NCBI RefSeq assembly: GCF_022811665.1
Contig: NZ_CP094529.1
Location: 620,001 to 684,000, forward strand
Direction of reading: 5' to 3'
Origin: Chryseobacterium oryzae
Lineage (GTDB): Bacteria > Bacteroidota > Bacteroidia > Flavobacteriales > Weeksellaceae
Length of the DNA: 64,000 nt
Made by a program: the position numbers and the translations under genes. The notes beneath the pieces were generated by a model, which worked only from the letters and a program-made list of their open reading frames with translations, searched no databases and was not told where the DNA came from. Numbering within the stretch: position 1 is the first letter of the stretch; every line of letters begins with the position of its first letter. Positions 1 through 9,467 of this stretch are shown here, in pieces.

Positions 1-420
1 GATTTTACCGTTATCATTGAGTTTTTTTCCTGCCTCCTGGATGAAGAAATAAGCGACTTTCGAGTTGATATCACTCATGCTGTCATATTCTTCTTCTGTG
101 GTTTCTGCAAAAGGTTTTTTTAGCACTTTTCCTACCGTGTTGATGGCAATATCCACGCCTCCAAATTTTTCGATGGCTGCATCGAAAAGCTTGCTAATGT
201 TTTTGACATCGGTCAAATCGGCTTGGTATAAAAATGCTTCTCCGCCAGCGTTTGTAATGTCTTCCAATGTCTTTTCTGCATCGGATTTGGTGGTGTCGCT
301 GTTATAATGAATCACCACTTTTGCACCTTTTTTGGCAAAATCACGGCTTAACAATCCACCAAGATTCTTTGCGCCACCAGCGATTAAAACCACTTTGCCT
401 TTTAAATCGTTTCTGCTCAT
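1..420 (-). CDS. SDR family oxidoreductase, C-terminus cut by window edge
   Basis: Only the first 140 residues are present; the frame runs open off base 1. The ATG at 420 opens MSRNDLKGKVVLIAGGAKNL, with the glycine-rich Rossmann nucleotide-binding turn of short-chain dehydrogenases (AGGAKNLGG) near residues 14-22. Further on are the D-L-T-D segment after strand 3 and a NTVG motif corresponding to the family NNAG motif. The catalytic YxxxK lies beyond the edge. SDRs of this type reduce or oxidise small carbonyl or alcohol substrates with NAD(P)H in the cytoplasm; the substrate cannot be told. It follows an AraC-type regulator on the same strand by 87 bases, so that regulator may control it. 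Confidence 0.85.
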   Translation of the reverse strand, partial: MSRNDLKGKVVLIAGGAKNLGGLLSRDFAKKGAKVVIHYNSDTTKSDAEKTLEDITNAGGEAFLYQADLTDVKNISKLFDAAIEKFGGVDIAINTVGKVLKKPFAETTEEEYDSMSDINSKVAYFFIQEAGKKLNDNGKI

Positions 421-507
421 ATCTTTTAAATTTTTTAAATTTTTAAAATTGATATGGCAAAATTGCGAAAGACTTGGATTTTTTTTATGGTGAACTTTTC
501 GGAACTT

Positions 508-888
508 TTATTTTTTCTGAATTTTCCGGAATTCCCCCGGCGTTTGTCCCGTGAATTTTTTAAAAAACTTAGAAAAATTAGAAGGGTCGTAGGTCAATAA
601 TTTTGCAATTTCAGAAACCGATTGCTCGCTGTTAAGCAATAGATCTTTAGCTTTTTCAATGATTTTGTCATCGTAAAAATAGCAAGGATGATGCCCGGTT
701 TCCTGTTGTAAAGTATCGGTAAGATGCTTGTGCGAAATAAACAGCGCGTCTGCAATTGCATTGATTTCCATAAACTCATCGATTTTACCGGAAACCACAT
801 CTTCGATATGCCCATCTAAAAATCGAAAATAATTTTCAGTAATTTCCTGGCCTCGTTTTAATAAGTCATTATTAGAATCACGCATCAT
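508..888 (-). CDS. Short AraC-family transcriptional regulator
   Basis: A 126-residue protein made almost only of an AraC DNA-binding domain: two helix-turn-helix units over about residues 30-122, ending in the family signature near YDPSNFSKFFKKFTGQTPGEFR. Classical AraC proteins are about 280-300 residues with an N-terminal ligand or dimerisation domain, which is absent here. The first two codons are both Met (888 and 885), so the exact start is uncertain by one codon. It sits just upstream of the SDR gene on the same strand and probably regulates it. This arrangement of a short AraC protein beside an SDR is inferred from position only. Confidence 0.85.
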   Translation of the reverse strand: MMRDSNNDLLKRGQEITENYFRFLDGHIEDVVSGKIDEFMEINAIADALFISHKHLTDTLQQETGHHPCYFYDDKIIEKAKDLLLNSEQSVSEIAKLLTYDPSNFSKFFKKFTGQTPGEFRKIQKK

Positions 889-1000
889 TTTTCATTATTA
901 ATGATGCTGTAAAAGTATTATTTTTTTACTTGTATTGAAATGAATTTTATTTTAAAAGAGATTTAAGGGCTTAATTTGTTGTCAAACAATTGTTTAAAGA

Positions 1001-1031
1001 AAAAGCATAACCGAAAATTGGTTATGCTTTT
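1001..1031 (-). terminator. Rho-independent terminator of hchA
   Basis: Perfect 12-bp stem AAAAGCATAACC (1001-1012) / GGTTATGCTTTT (1020-1031) with a 7-base loop. Read on the minus strand it follows the hchA stop at 1056 and ends in a T run, so it most likely terminates hchA. Confidence 0.8.
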
Positions 1032-1055
1032 TAATAATTTAGAAGATATCTGGTT

Positions 1056-1931
1056 TTAGCCATTGGCTTTAGCATCTGCCAAAAGGGCTTTTGCACTCAT
1101 TTCGCCAAAAAGGTTGGCAGCCAAAGGGCTGTCGCCAGTAATTAATTTTCGGTCGGTATGACAAGCACCGGAAATATTGTCGTTTAGAAATTCTACGCCC
1201 AATTTTTGAAGTTTCTGTCCATAAAACCAAGGCATTTCACCCGGCTGATAACCAATTTCTGGCAATGTTACATCGATATTGTCCGGAAACGCATTGATTT
1301 TGTACGCATTGTAAGGATAAGTTTCAGCAGTTTCACCAATGCCTGCAGCCAAAAGTGCAGCCGGTCCGTGGCAGATGGCGAGCATAAATTTATCTTCTTT
1401 CACTACCCAATTGATCAATTTTTTTAGGTCTTCGCTTTCTGGTAAGCCCAACATAGCACCGTGCCCTCCGGGTAAGAAAACCGCAACGTAATCGGTATCA
1501 GAAGCAAAATTTCCGGCAACAAAATCTTTTAAACTTTTGGGTTGAGACATTTGCTCAGAATACTTTTCAATAATATTGCTAACGCTTGCATCCTGCAATG
1601 GCAATGCCCAAAGTTCGAGTTTTACAGATCCTCCTGTTAGCGTGAAAAAATCCACTTCGTATCCGGCATCATTGAGGTGAAGAATCGGTAAAAAGGTTTC
1701 AACCGGATGATTTCCGGTAGAGAATTTTTTCCCATTCGCCATAGCCATATATTTCTCTTCTGTGCAGACTACCAATACTTTTTTCTTTTTATCGGTATTG
1801 ATATTGCCGTAATCAAGTGGCTCGTAATTCGTTTTCGGAGCAACAAATTGAGACCGGGAATAGAAAGAAGGTTCATAACCAATGCCGTCAAAAACGGGTG
1901 CTTTGCTTAAATCTTGTGCTGATAATGACAT
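1056..1931 (-). CDS. hchA: Glyoxalase III / protein deglycase HchA (Hsp31, DJ-1/PfpI family)
   Basis: 291 residues, close to the 283 of Escherichia coli HchA. The family core is clear: LPGGHGAMLGLPES, the nucleophile elbow AICHGPAALL with Cys187 (equivalent to Cys185 of the E. coli enzyme), PEIGYQPGEMPW and the C-terminal DRKLITGDSPLAAN. Hsp31 proteins convert methylglyoxal to lactate without cofactor and act as holding chaperones and protein deglycases in the cytoplasm. The ATG at 1931 gives the full N-terminal extension typical of the Hsp31 class rather than the shorter PfpI class. It stands alone with its own terminator and probably answers carbonyl or heat stress. Confidence 0.95.
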   Translation of the reverse strand: MSLSAQDLSKAPVFDGIGYEPSFYSRSQFVAPKTNYEPLDYGNINTDKKKKVLVVCTEEKYMAMANGKKFSTGNHPVETFLPILHLNDAGYEVDFFTLTGGSVKLELWALPLQDASVSNIIEKYSEQMSQPKSLKDFVAGNFASDTDYVAVFLPGGHGAMLGLPESEDLKKLINWVVKEDKFMLAICHGPAALLAAGIGETAETYPYNAYKINAFPDNIDVTLPEIGYQPGEMPWFYGQKLQKLGVEFLNDNISGACHTDRKLITGDSPLAANLFGEMSAKALLADAKANG

Positions 1932-2147
1932 AATAATTTATTTTTTAGTTAATATTTTGAATTTAATTTTAAATGAAGCTTAATCGAAATCAATCTCTTG
2001 GCTGATACCTAAACATCTTAATCAATCTGTGTGGATTTCTTTATAATTAATTCCTTACAAAATTATACATTAAAATAAGGTAATGACAAGGACCTACATC
2101 ACAAAAAATCGTGAAAAAGCTCACGATTATGTTTTATAAAAAAGAAA

Positions 2148-2711
2148 TTAAAACTGCAATCGGCTAAGTGTTTCTCTGGTGACACCCAGATAATTGGCAA
2201 GGGTTTGTTTAGAAATTCGTTGAAAAAGATTGGGATATTGCCGGAGAAAAGCCTCATAACGTTCCTTGGCAGTGTCGGACATCAGGGACATAATCCGGCG
2301 TTGCAAAGCCACATAGCCCAAATTGGATTTGACCCGGAAAAAATGTTCCATTTTAGGAATATCCCTACAAAGACTTTCAAAATTCTCGAAGCTAATCGCA
2401 AACAGCACACAATCCTGAAGACATTGCACATCTAAGCTTGCATTTTCCTGGCGAAAAAATCCCTGGAAATCAGTAATCCACCAATCTTGGGTCGCAAATT
2501 GCAAAATATGTTCTTTCCCGCTGTTGTCCATCGTGCCACATTTTAACAAACCATCTGCCACAAAAAACATTTCATTAACCGGATGATTTTCCTTTACCAA
2601 AAGATGTTTTTTAGGGTGATTTTGAAGCGTAAAGTAGGTTTTTATAACCGTAAACTCTTCAGTCGTTATATCAACAAGTTCACGGATATGATTTTTTAAT
2701 AGATTTTCCAT
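2148..2711 (-). CDS. Crp/Fnr-type cyclic-nucleotide-binding-domain regulator
   Basis: 187 residues. Residues about 25-115 form a cNMP-binding beta-roll (KHLLVKENHPVNEMFFVADGLLKCG, with the aromatic FATQDWW stretch) and the C-terminus carries a helix-turn-helix, ISKQTLANYLGVTRETLSRL, ending directly after the recognition helix as in many short Bacteroidota Crp homologues. The ligand is unknown; a canonical cAMP-contacting RxS motif was not seen, so cAMP binding is not assumed. The gene is divergent from the fructan locus that begins at 3065 and shares its 353-base upstream region, so a role in catabolite control of that locus is possible but is only inference. Confidence 0.85.
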   Translation of the reverse strand: MENLLKNHIRELVDITTEEFTVIKTYFTLQNHPKKHLLVKENHPVNEMFFVADGLLKCGTMDNSGKEHILQFATQDWWITDFQGFFRQENASLDVQCLQDCVLFAISFENFESLCRDIPKMEHFFRVKSNLGYVALQRRIMSLMSDTAKERYEAFLRQYPNLFQRISKQTLANYLGVTRETLSRLQF

Positions 2712-3064
2712 TAAGGTTTAGAAACATTGAATAAGGAAATATACAACATAATTTTTCGATGGATACAGCATATTTCCTTTTGGGTTAAAAAAGAACATAT
2801 TTTGGTTAATTTTTTAATAACGTTTATCGTTCAAGCCTTTCCAAAACTTATAAAATCCCGTAACATAATTGTAAGATGAGGTTACATTTTCGAAACAATA
2901 CTTCATTTTTATAAAATTCAATTCAAAATAAAACATTGATAATCAATTAAATGTAAAATATTAACATTCAATTAACGTTCTCGAAACATTTTGTTACAAA
3001 TTTAGACCTGCCCAGTCGCATCTCGGGATATATTAGCCATCAACAAATAAATAATTTCTTTGAG
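2712..3064. promoter_or_regulatory. Divergent regulatory region between Crp-type gene and fructan locus
   Basis: 353 bases without a gene. It holds two copies of a CGAAACA-containing motif, TTTTCGAAACA at 2887-2897 and TTCTCGAAACA at 2978-2988, about 91 bases apart. The 13-mer GGGATATATTAGC is at 3025-3037 and recurs upstream of the second SusC (17042-17054). Its TATATTAG half resembles the Bacteroidota -7 box TAnnTTTG and lies 28 bases before the MFS start, so it is a likely promoter. No -33 TTG at the usual distance was seen, which suggests that an activator is needed. Confidence 0.5.
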
Positions 3065-4378
3065 ATGAACAAAATTATGATGTGGTCTATTACCGCAGCC
3101 TTAGCAGGATTTCTTTTCGGGTTTGATGTCGTGGTAATTTCCGGCGCCGATAAAAAATTACAAGCATTATGGCATAGTTCAGACGCCTTTCACGGCGCCG
3201 TTGTAATGGGAATGGCATTATGGGGAACAGTGATTGGTGCTATCTTTGGCGGCATCCCAACCAATAAATTCGGAAGAAAGAAAACCCTGTTAGCCATTGG
3301 TATTTTATATGCGCTTTCAGCTATCGGAACGGCCTTCTCTCACGACCCTTATATATTTGCCTTTTTCAGATTTATGGGCGGTTTAGGCGTTGGAGCTTCT
3401 ACCATTGCGGCGCCGGCTTACATTTCCGAGATTGCACCGGCCAAAGACCGTGGTAGATTGGTTTCTTTGTACCAGTTCAACATAGTTTTGGGGATTTTGG
3501 TGGCGTTCTTGTCCAATTATTTGTTAAGCGGCATTGGCGATAACGATTGGCGTTGGATGTTGGGTGTTCAGGCCATTCCAGCCATTATTTATACCATTTG
3601 TGTCGCCGCCATTCCGGAAAGTCCAAGATGGCTGGTTTCACAAGGCAAAATTGATGACGCCAAAAAAGTGATGAAAATCATCACGCCGGACCAGGATATT
3701 GATGCGGTAATTTCTCAGATGGAAGATGACCACGCCGAAGCACCAAAGGAAAATATTTTTATGAAAAAATACCGTTTTCCGCTGATGTTGGCTTTTCTCA
3801 TCGCCTTTTTTAACCAAATGTCGGGGATTAACGCCTTTTTATATTATGCACCAAGGATTTTTGGGGAAGCCGGTTTGGGCGAGAAAACCGCTTTGCTCAG
3901 CAGTATCGGAATTGGCATCGTGAATATGGTTTTCACCTTAGTCGGGGTTAATCTGATTGATAAAGTCGGCAGAAGAACCCTGATGTTTATTGGCTCCATC
4001 GGCTATATTATTTCGTTGGGATTGGTTTCTATGGCGTTTTATTTCCATTGGACAGGTCTCGCCATTCCAATCTTTTTATTTCTGTTCATCGCGGCGCACG
4101 CCATTGGTCAGGGCACGGTGATTTGGGTATTTATTTCAGAGATTTTCCCCAATCAGCTTCGCGCATCGGGACAAGCTTTTGGCAGCTCCACGCACTGGGT
4201 TTTGGCGGCGATTATCCCGTCTCTGGTTCCGATGTTGTTCTCCACAATTGGCGCGGGCACAGTGTTTTTAGTGTTCACCATCGCAATGGTTTTCCAGTTG
4301 TTGTTCGTCATTTTTATGATGCCGGAAACCAAAGGCGTTTCATTGGAAAAGCTAAGTAAAATTTTAACCAAAGAATAG
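3065..4378 (+). CDS. Sugar porter family MFS transporter, probable fructose importer
   Basis: 437 residues with 12 predicted membrane helices and the signature motifs of the sugar porter family: the loop 2-3 motif (PTNKFGRKKTLL), a PESPRWLV motif at the end of the first half, DKVGRRTLMF in the loop 8-9 repeat, and PETKG at the C-terminus. These proteins move monosaccharides or disaccharides across the inner membrane, commonly by proton symport. Being first in a locus with two GH32 enzymes and a fructokinase, it most likely imports fructose, as BT1758 does in the B. thetaiotaomicron levan locus. The specificity is inferred from context. GC content is visibly higher than in downstream housekeeping genes. 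A 399-base gap separates it from the next gene. Confidence 0.88.
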   Translation: MNKIMMWSITAALAGFLFGFDVVVISGADKKLQALWHSSDAFHGAVVMGMALWGTVIGAIFGGIPTNKFGRKKTLLAIGILYALSAIGTAFSHDPYIFAFFRFMGGLGVGASTIAAPAYISEIAPAKDRGRLVSLYQFNIVLGILVAFLSNYLLSGIGDNDWRWMLGVQAIPAIIYTICVAAIPESPRWLVSQGKIDDAKKVMKIITPDQDIDAVISQMEDDHAEAPKENIFMKKYRFPLMLAFLIAFFNQMSGINAFLYYAPRIFGEAGLGEKTALLSSIGIGIVNMVFTLVGVNLIDKVGRRTLMFIGSIGYIISLGLVSMAFYFHWTGLAIPIFLFLFIAAHAIGQGTVIWVFISEIFPNQLRASGQAFGSSTHWVLAAIIPSLVPMLFSTIGAGTVFLVFTIAMVFQLLFVIFMMPETKGVSLEKLSKILTKE

Positions 4379-4777
4379 TTAATCACAATAAAAATTTGGG
4401 CAGCTTATCCGTCCTCCGCTCCCAATCTTTTTTTGCCAGGGCTTATTTCCTCCGCAAAAAAAAGGATTTCCGCTCAGGCCGGGCTGCGGGATTCGGCATA
4501 AAACAGATTTTGTCATCCATTCAACATTGGTTCATCCAATTGAGAAGATTTCAGAAAAAGAAGGAGAAACATTAGGTTCAACGAAAACCAATTTAGACCA
4601 TTTGGCTTCAATAACTTAAGAAAAATCAATCAATTGATTTCTTAATTATTCCATCTTAATTAACTAAAAATCTTAATGTTAAAAAAGCTCAGAAAGAAAT
4701 TATTAAAACTTAAATAATTCCAAACAAACAAAATCCTTAAGTCATCAAGCTTAAGATTAATAAAGAAAATAATCGTA
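4379..4777. repeat. Intergenic spacer with a GC-rich, poly-A/T-interrupted element
   Basis: 399 bases without a gene. Bases 4398-4500 differ from their surroundings: GC-rich blocks alternate with T and A runs, and short complementary ends GCAGC (4400-4404) and GCTGC (4483-4487) bracket the block. Similar-looking blocks are, from memory, common between Flavobacteriia genes and may be a dispersed repeat; this could not be checked. The remaining 4501-4777 is AT-rich leader for the GH32 gene with no clear promoter box. Confidence 0.4.
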
Positions 4778-6334
4778 ATGAAAAAAATCATATCCACATT
4801 CATCATCGCTGCCAGCTTTTACAATGGTCTGCACGCACAGTCGGCGCCCAAAGTTTCGGAAGAGCAGCTTTACCGACCCAACTTCCATTTCAGCCCGAAA
4901 AAAGGCTGGATGAACGACCCAAACGGACTTTATTACAAAGACGGCGTTTACCATTTGTTTTTCCAATATTATCCCGATGGGAATAAGTGGGGACCAATGC
5001 ATTGGGGACACGCCACGAGCAAAGATTTGGTAAAATGGGAAGAGCAGAAGATTGCCTTGGCGCCGGATGCTTTGGGTTATATCTTCTCCGGAAGTGCCGT
5101 GGTGGATAAAAATAATACTTCTGGCTTCGGTGATGCCAAAAATATGCCGGTTGTCGCCATCTACACCTACCACAATCCAAACCGTGAGAAAGACGGCAAA
5201 ATCGATGTCGAATCTCAGGGGATTGCCTACACTTTGGACAACAGCAAAAGCTGGACAAAATTCAGTAATAACCCGGTATTGAAAAACCCGGGAATCAAAG
5301 ATTTCCGCGACCCGAAAGTCACTTGGGACAGCAAAAGACAACAGTGGATTATGGCTTTGGCAGCACAGGACAGAGCGCATTTCTACGCCTCCAAAAACCT
5401 GAAAGACTGGACTTTCCAATCCGAATTCGGGAAAGATTTGGGTGCTCACGGTGGCGTTTGGGAATGCCCAGATTTGTTTCCGATAAAAGTGGAAGGCACC
5501 AAAGAAGAAAAATGGGTACTGATTGTCAATATCAACCCGGGAGGACCAAATAAAGGTTCTGCAGGACAATATTTTGTCGGGGATTTTGACGGAAAAACTT
5601 TCACGGTGGACGCCTTGTTCACAAAACAACTTCAAAAAGACAAAGCCGCTTGGCTCGATTGGGGAAAAGACAATTACGCCAGCGTGTCTTTTGATAATAT
5701 TCCCGACGGAAAACGGGTGATTATCGGCTGGATGAGCAATTGGGAATATGCACAGGAAGTGCCTACAGAAGCTTGGAGAAGCAGTATGACGGTGGCAAGA
5801 GAGGTCTCCCTGAAAAGAACAAAAGAGGCTTATATCTTAAAAAATGTTCCGGTAAAACAACTTCAAACGTATGAAGGAAAAGCCATTCAGAAAAAAATCA
5901 ATCTAAAAGCTGAAAATAAGGTTTTGGGATCGTCAGAAATCGACCTTAGCAAAGCAATTTTGGACTTGGATTTGAAAAAATTGACGGCCGGAACCTATAC
6001 CTTCTCACTTAAAAATTCTTTGGGCGAAGAAGTGCTTTTCGGGATTGATAACAACAGCAAGGAACTGTTTGTAGACCGTTCAAAATCTGGCAAAATAAAC
6101 TTTGGAAACCATTATGCAACGCCGGTGACAAAAGCACCTTTAGACCAATCGCTTAGCAATGCAAAAATGAAGGTGGTTTTGGACAAAACGTCGATAGAGA
6201 TTTTCTTTAACGATGGCGAAAAAGTTTTAACCGAAATTTTCTTCCCGAACGAAAAATTCTCGGAATTAAATCTGTCAACGGATTCAAAAGGGGCTTCTGT
6301 AAGCGTGATTGCGCATCAACTTAATATCAAATAA
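4778..6334 (+). CDS. Secreted GH32 fructan hydrolase (levanase/inulinase/invertase type)
   Basis: 518 residues with a Sec signal peptide ending near LHAQS. The GH32 catalytic triad is intact: WMNDPNG with nucleophile Asp47, FRDP with transition-state stabiliser Asp178, and WECPDLF with acid/base Glu229. The five-bladed propeller covers about residues 32-330 and a beta-sandwich domain the rest. The enzyme hydrolyses beta-fructosides with net retention; whether it acts on levan, inulin or sucrose cannot be read from sequence. The signal lacks a lipobox cysteine, so a periplasmic location is likely, trimming imported fructo-oligosaccharides to fructose. SusC follows after 12 bases, showing one operon. 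Confidence 0.93.
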   Translation: MKKIISTFIIAASFYNGLHAQSAPKVSEEQLYRPNFHFSPKKGWMNDPNGLYYKDGVYHLFFQYYPDGNKWGPMHWGHATSKDLVKWEEQKIALAPDALGYIFSGSAVVDKNNTSGFGDAKNMPVVAIYTYHNPNREKDGKIDVESQGIAYTLDNSKSWTKFSNNPVLKNPGIKDFRDPKVTWDSKRQQWIMALAAQDRAHFYASKNLKDWTFQSEFGKDLGAHGGVWECPDLFPIKVEGTKEEKWVLIVNINPGGPNKGSAGQYFVGDFDGKTFTVDALFTKQLQKDKAAWLDWGKDNYASVSFDNIPDGKRVIIGWMSNWEYAQEVPTEAWRSSMTVAREVSLKRTKEAYILKNVPVKQLQTYEGKAIQKKINLKAENKVLGSSEIDLSKAILDLDLKKLTAGTYTFSLKNSLGEEVLFGIDNNSKELFVDRSKSGKINFGNHYATPVTKAPLDQSLSNAKMKVVLDKTSIEIFFNDGEKVLTEIFFPNEKFSELNLSTDSKGASVSVIAHQLNIK

Positions 6335-6346
6335 AAACTATATCAT

Positions 6347-9300
6347 ATGAAGAAATATAAAATAGCCGTGGCGTTTTGCCTTCTTCCTTTTTCCTACATT
6401 TTTGCACAGGAAATCGTAAAAGGAAAAGTCGTTGCACCCAACCAGAAACCTCTGAGCGGTGTTACGGTAACTGTTTCAGAAACAGGCGTGAGTACGACAA
6501 CGGATAATAGCGGTGCATTTCAAATTAATGATTTGCAGAAAGGTAACAAACTGATTTTCACCTATCCGGATTATTCGACTCAGGAAGTTATCGTGGATGA
6601 GAAAACGGTTCTCAACATTGTTTTGGCTGCCGATAAAGTAAAAACTATTGATGAAGTTATCGTAACGGGGTATACCAAACAGAAAAAATCAGACATTACC
6701 GGCGCTGTGGCGGTGGTTGATATGAAAGATTTGAATAAGCAAGCTGAGCCCAACCCGATTAAATCATTGCAGGGTAGAGTAGCAGGGGTAAATATCAGTA
6801 CAGACGGTTCGCCTTCCGGTGGCAATACAAAAGTCCTGATTCGTGGGGTTGGAACCTTGAACAATACCGACCCGCTTTATGTGATCGACGGCGTACCAAC
6901 CAAAGCCGGAATGCACGAGCTGAATCCCGCCGATATCGAAACAATGCAGGTGCTGAAAGATGCTTCTTCTGCAAGTATTTACGGTTCCAGAGCGGCAAAT
7001 GGCGTTATCATCATTACCACCAAAAAGGGTAAAAAAGGCAAAATGAGAATCGACCTTAATTATTACACGGCCTTTTCGCAATATGCTAAGAAAACTTCTG
7101 TCCTCAATGCAAAACAATTTGGGCAGGTGCTTTGGCAAGCCAATATCAATGATGGATTGAATCCTAACAACAATAACCTGAGTTACAATTTTGATTGGGG
7201 TGTTCAGAATGGTGTTCCAACACTTTACAACAGCTATGTTCCGGAATATCTGGATGCTGCAAAAACCATTAAATCTGCCAACACAAATTGGTATGATGAG
7301 GTGTCTCAAACCGGTGTTGCCAACTCGTTGGATGTTGCAGCGTCAAGTGCTTCAGATAAAGGGTCTTACTATTTCTCAATGGGATATTACGACAACAATG
7401 GTATCGTGAAACTGACGGATTTCAAAAGATTGTCGGCGCGTGTAAACACTTCTTACAATTTCTTCGACGGCAAACTGAAAATCGGTGAAAACTTCACTTA
7501 TAATAAAACCAACGAACTGATGGACCCGGGCGTTCTGGACCCCGCTTTGAGAGCTTTGCCGATTATTCCGGTTCATACCGTGGATGGCATCGGTTGGGGC
7601 GGACCTGTTGGCGGGATGAACGACCGTCAGAATCCGGTTCGTTTGCTTAATTACAACAAAGATAATGGCTACCGTTACCAAAGGTTTTTCGGAAATGCCT
7701 TCGCCGAATTGCAGGTGGTTAAAAATTTAACCTTGAAGTCAAGTTTCGGTGTAGATATGTCGAATTATTACAAGCGAACTCTACAGAGAAGCTACGTTTC
7801 AGGCTATCTTAAAAATGATAAAAACGCTGTAAACATCGACCAATCCGACACTGAAAAGTGGACTTGGACAAACACAGCGCAATACACTGCTAAAGCAGGA
7901 AATCACCACTTCGATTTGTTGGGCGGAACGGAAATGTACAAAGAAACGTATAACAATACCTGGCTCAGGAAAGAAGGCTTTTTAATTGAAAATCCAGATT
8001 ATATGTATCCGGATGCAGGAACTGGCGATGCTTTCAACGGCGGAACTTCCACATATTACAGCTTATTGTCTTACTTCGGAAAATTCTCTTATGATTATGA
8101 CAATCATTATTTGTTCTCGGCAACTTTGCGTTATGACGGTTCGTCCAGATTTGGGAAAAACAACCGTTTCGGAACATTCCCGGCATTTTCTGCGGGTTGG
8201 AGAATCAATAAAGAAGATTTTGCAGAGAAATTGATCCCATTCTTTTCGGATTTAAGATTGAGAGCAGGTTGGGGACAGACGGGTAATCAGGAAATCAGCA
8301 ACTCGGCGGTGTATTCGCTTTACATTGCGAACTATGCAGGCGGAAACCCAACCTGGGCAACTTCTTATGGCACAGCTTACGATATTTCAGGCGTCGGAAG
8401 CGGTTTATTACCATCAGGTTTCATTGCAACGCAGACCAAAAATGATGATTTGAAATGGGAAACCACAACGCAAACGAACCTTGGTTTGGATTTCGGATTT
8501 TTCAATCAGAAATTAACGGGAAGTGTAGATATTTATAAAAAAGCGACAAAAGATATCTTGGTTTTGCCACCGTATTTAGGTGTAATCGGTGAAGGCGGAA
8601 ACCGTTGGATTAATGGTGCTTCGATGGAAAATAAAGGGATTGAAGTCGCTTTAGGCTACGGCGATAAAACAGCCGGTGGCTTTGGTTACGACATTTCTGC
8701 GAATTTTTCGATGAACAGAAACCAGATTACAGCCTTGCCACAATCGGTGATTAATAATTATGGAGGAAACGGAACTACGGATAATATTCTCGGCAGACCC
8801 ATCAATTCAATGTACGGTTATGTGGCAGATGGCTTATTCAGAACGCAGACGGAGGTTGATAATTCAGCAACGCAACCGGGTAAAGGTTTAGGGAGAATCC
8901 GTTACGCTGATTTGAATCACGACGGCGTGATTGATGATAAAGACAGAACTTGGATTGGAAACCCGAATCCTGGTTTTATGTATGGTTTTAACATTAATTT
9001 TTCGTACAAAAATTTCGATTTATCAACTTTTTGGCAGGGAATCGGCGATGTGGACGTCATCAATGCTAAAAAATACCAGACCGATTTCTGGAGTGTGGAT
9101 GACGTTGGCTCCAACAAAGGAACACGATTGCTGAATGCGTGGTCGCCACAAAATCCAAATTCAACAATTCCAGCATTGACGACGGTTGACAGCAATGCAG
9201 AATCCAGATTTTCGTCCTATTATGTTGAAAACGGAAGTTACCTGAAATTAAGAGTGTTACAGCTCGGTTACAGCATTCCGAAAAACGTTTTGGAACAATA

Positions 9301-9448
9301 TAAAATTACCAATTTCAGAATTTACATCAGTGCTCAAAATCTTTTGACCATCAAGTCCAAAAGCTTCACAGGCATCGATCCGGAAACGCCGGCATTTGGT
9401 TATCCATTGCCTTTAACCGTGAATTTTGGAGTTAATTTATCCCTTTAA
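6347..9448 (+). CDS. SusC/RagA TonB-linked outer-membrane transporter (fructan locus)
   Basis: 1033 residues. After a signal peptide (cleavage near FAQE) comes a carboxypeptidase-regulatory-like beta-sandwich of about residues 24-90 (KGKVVAPNQKPLSGVTVTV), a TonB box region (IDEVIVTGY), a plug domain with the SusC signature DPLYVIDGVPTK and ASSASIYGSRAANGVIIITT, and a long beta-barrel ending in an aromatic-poor strand (VNFGVNLSL). SusC proteins import oligosaccharides through the outer membrane using TonB energy, capped by the SusD lid. It is followed by its SusD partner after a few bases. Neighbouring GH32 genes indicate fructan oligosaccharides as cargo. Confidence 0.96.
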   Translation: MKKYKIAVAFCLLPFSYIFAQEIVKGKVVAPNQKPLSGVTVTVSETGVSTTTDNSGAFQINDLQKGNKLIFTYPDYSTQEVIVDEKTVLNIVLAADKVKTIDEVIVTGYTKQKKSDITGAVAVVDMKDLNKQAEPNPIKSLQGRVAGVNISTDGSPSGGNTKVLIRGVGTLNNTDPLYVIDGVPTKAGMHELNPADIETMQVLKDASSASIYGSRAANGVIIITTKKGKKGKMRIDLNYYTAFSQYAKKTSVLNAKQFGQVLWQANINDGLNPNNNNLSYNFDWGVQNGVPTLYNSYVPEYLDAAKTIKSANTNWYDEVSQTGVANSLDVAASSASDKGSYYFSMGYYDNNGIVKLTDFKRLSARVNTSYNFFDGKLKIGENFTYNKTNELMDPGVLDPALRALPIIPVHTVDGIGWGGPVGGMNDRQNPVRLLNYNKDNGYRYQRFFGNAFAELQVVKNLTLKSSFGVDMSNYYKRTLQRSYVSGYLKNDKNAVNIDQSDTEKWTWTNTAQYTAKAGNHHFDLLGGTEMYKETYNNTWLRKEGFLIENPDYMYPDAGTGDAFNGGTSTYYSLLSYFGKFSYDYDNHYLFSATLRYDGSSRFGKNNRFGTFPAFSAGWRINKEDFAEKLIPFFSDLRLRAGWGQTGNQEISNSAVYSLYIANYAGGNPTWATSYGTAYDISGVGSGLLPSGFIATQTKNDDLKWETTTQTNLGLDFGFFNQKLTGSVDIYKKATKDILVLPPYLGVIGEGGNRWINGASMENKGIEVALGYGDKTAGGFGYDISANFSMNRNQITALPQSVINNYGGNGTTDNILGRPINSMYGYVADGLFRTQTEVDNSATQPGKGLGRIRYADLNHDGVIDDKDRTWIGNPNPGFMYGFNINFSYKNFDLSTFWQGIGDVDVINAKKYQTDFWSVDDVGSNKGTRLLNAWSPQNPNSTIPALTTVDSNAESRFSSYYVENGSYLKLRVLQLGYSIPKNVLEQYKITNFRIYISAQNLLTIKSKSFTGIDPETPAFGYPLPLTVNFGVNLSL

Positions 9449-9467
9449 TTTTTAAATGATAATTACA

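Noticed and set aside
3201..3420. GC-rich patches in the MFS gene as a possible island boundary
   Set aside because: The reading frame and motifs are intact; the composition belongs to the whole locus, not to an insertion within the gene.
4757..5635. A 292-codon frame on the minus strand opposite the first GH32 gene
   Set aside because: It lies wholly over a strong GH32 gene with intact catalytic motifs; it has no recognisable domain and arises from GC-richer codon bias.
7376..7681. Antisense frames opposite SusC of the fructan locus
   Set aside because: Several exist on the minus strand within 6580-7681; all overlap conserved SusC sequence and have no independent support.
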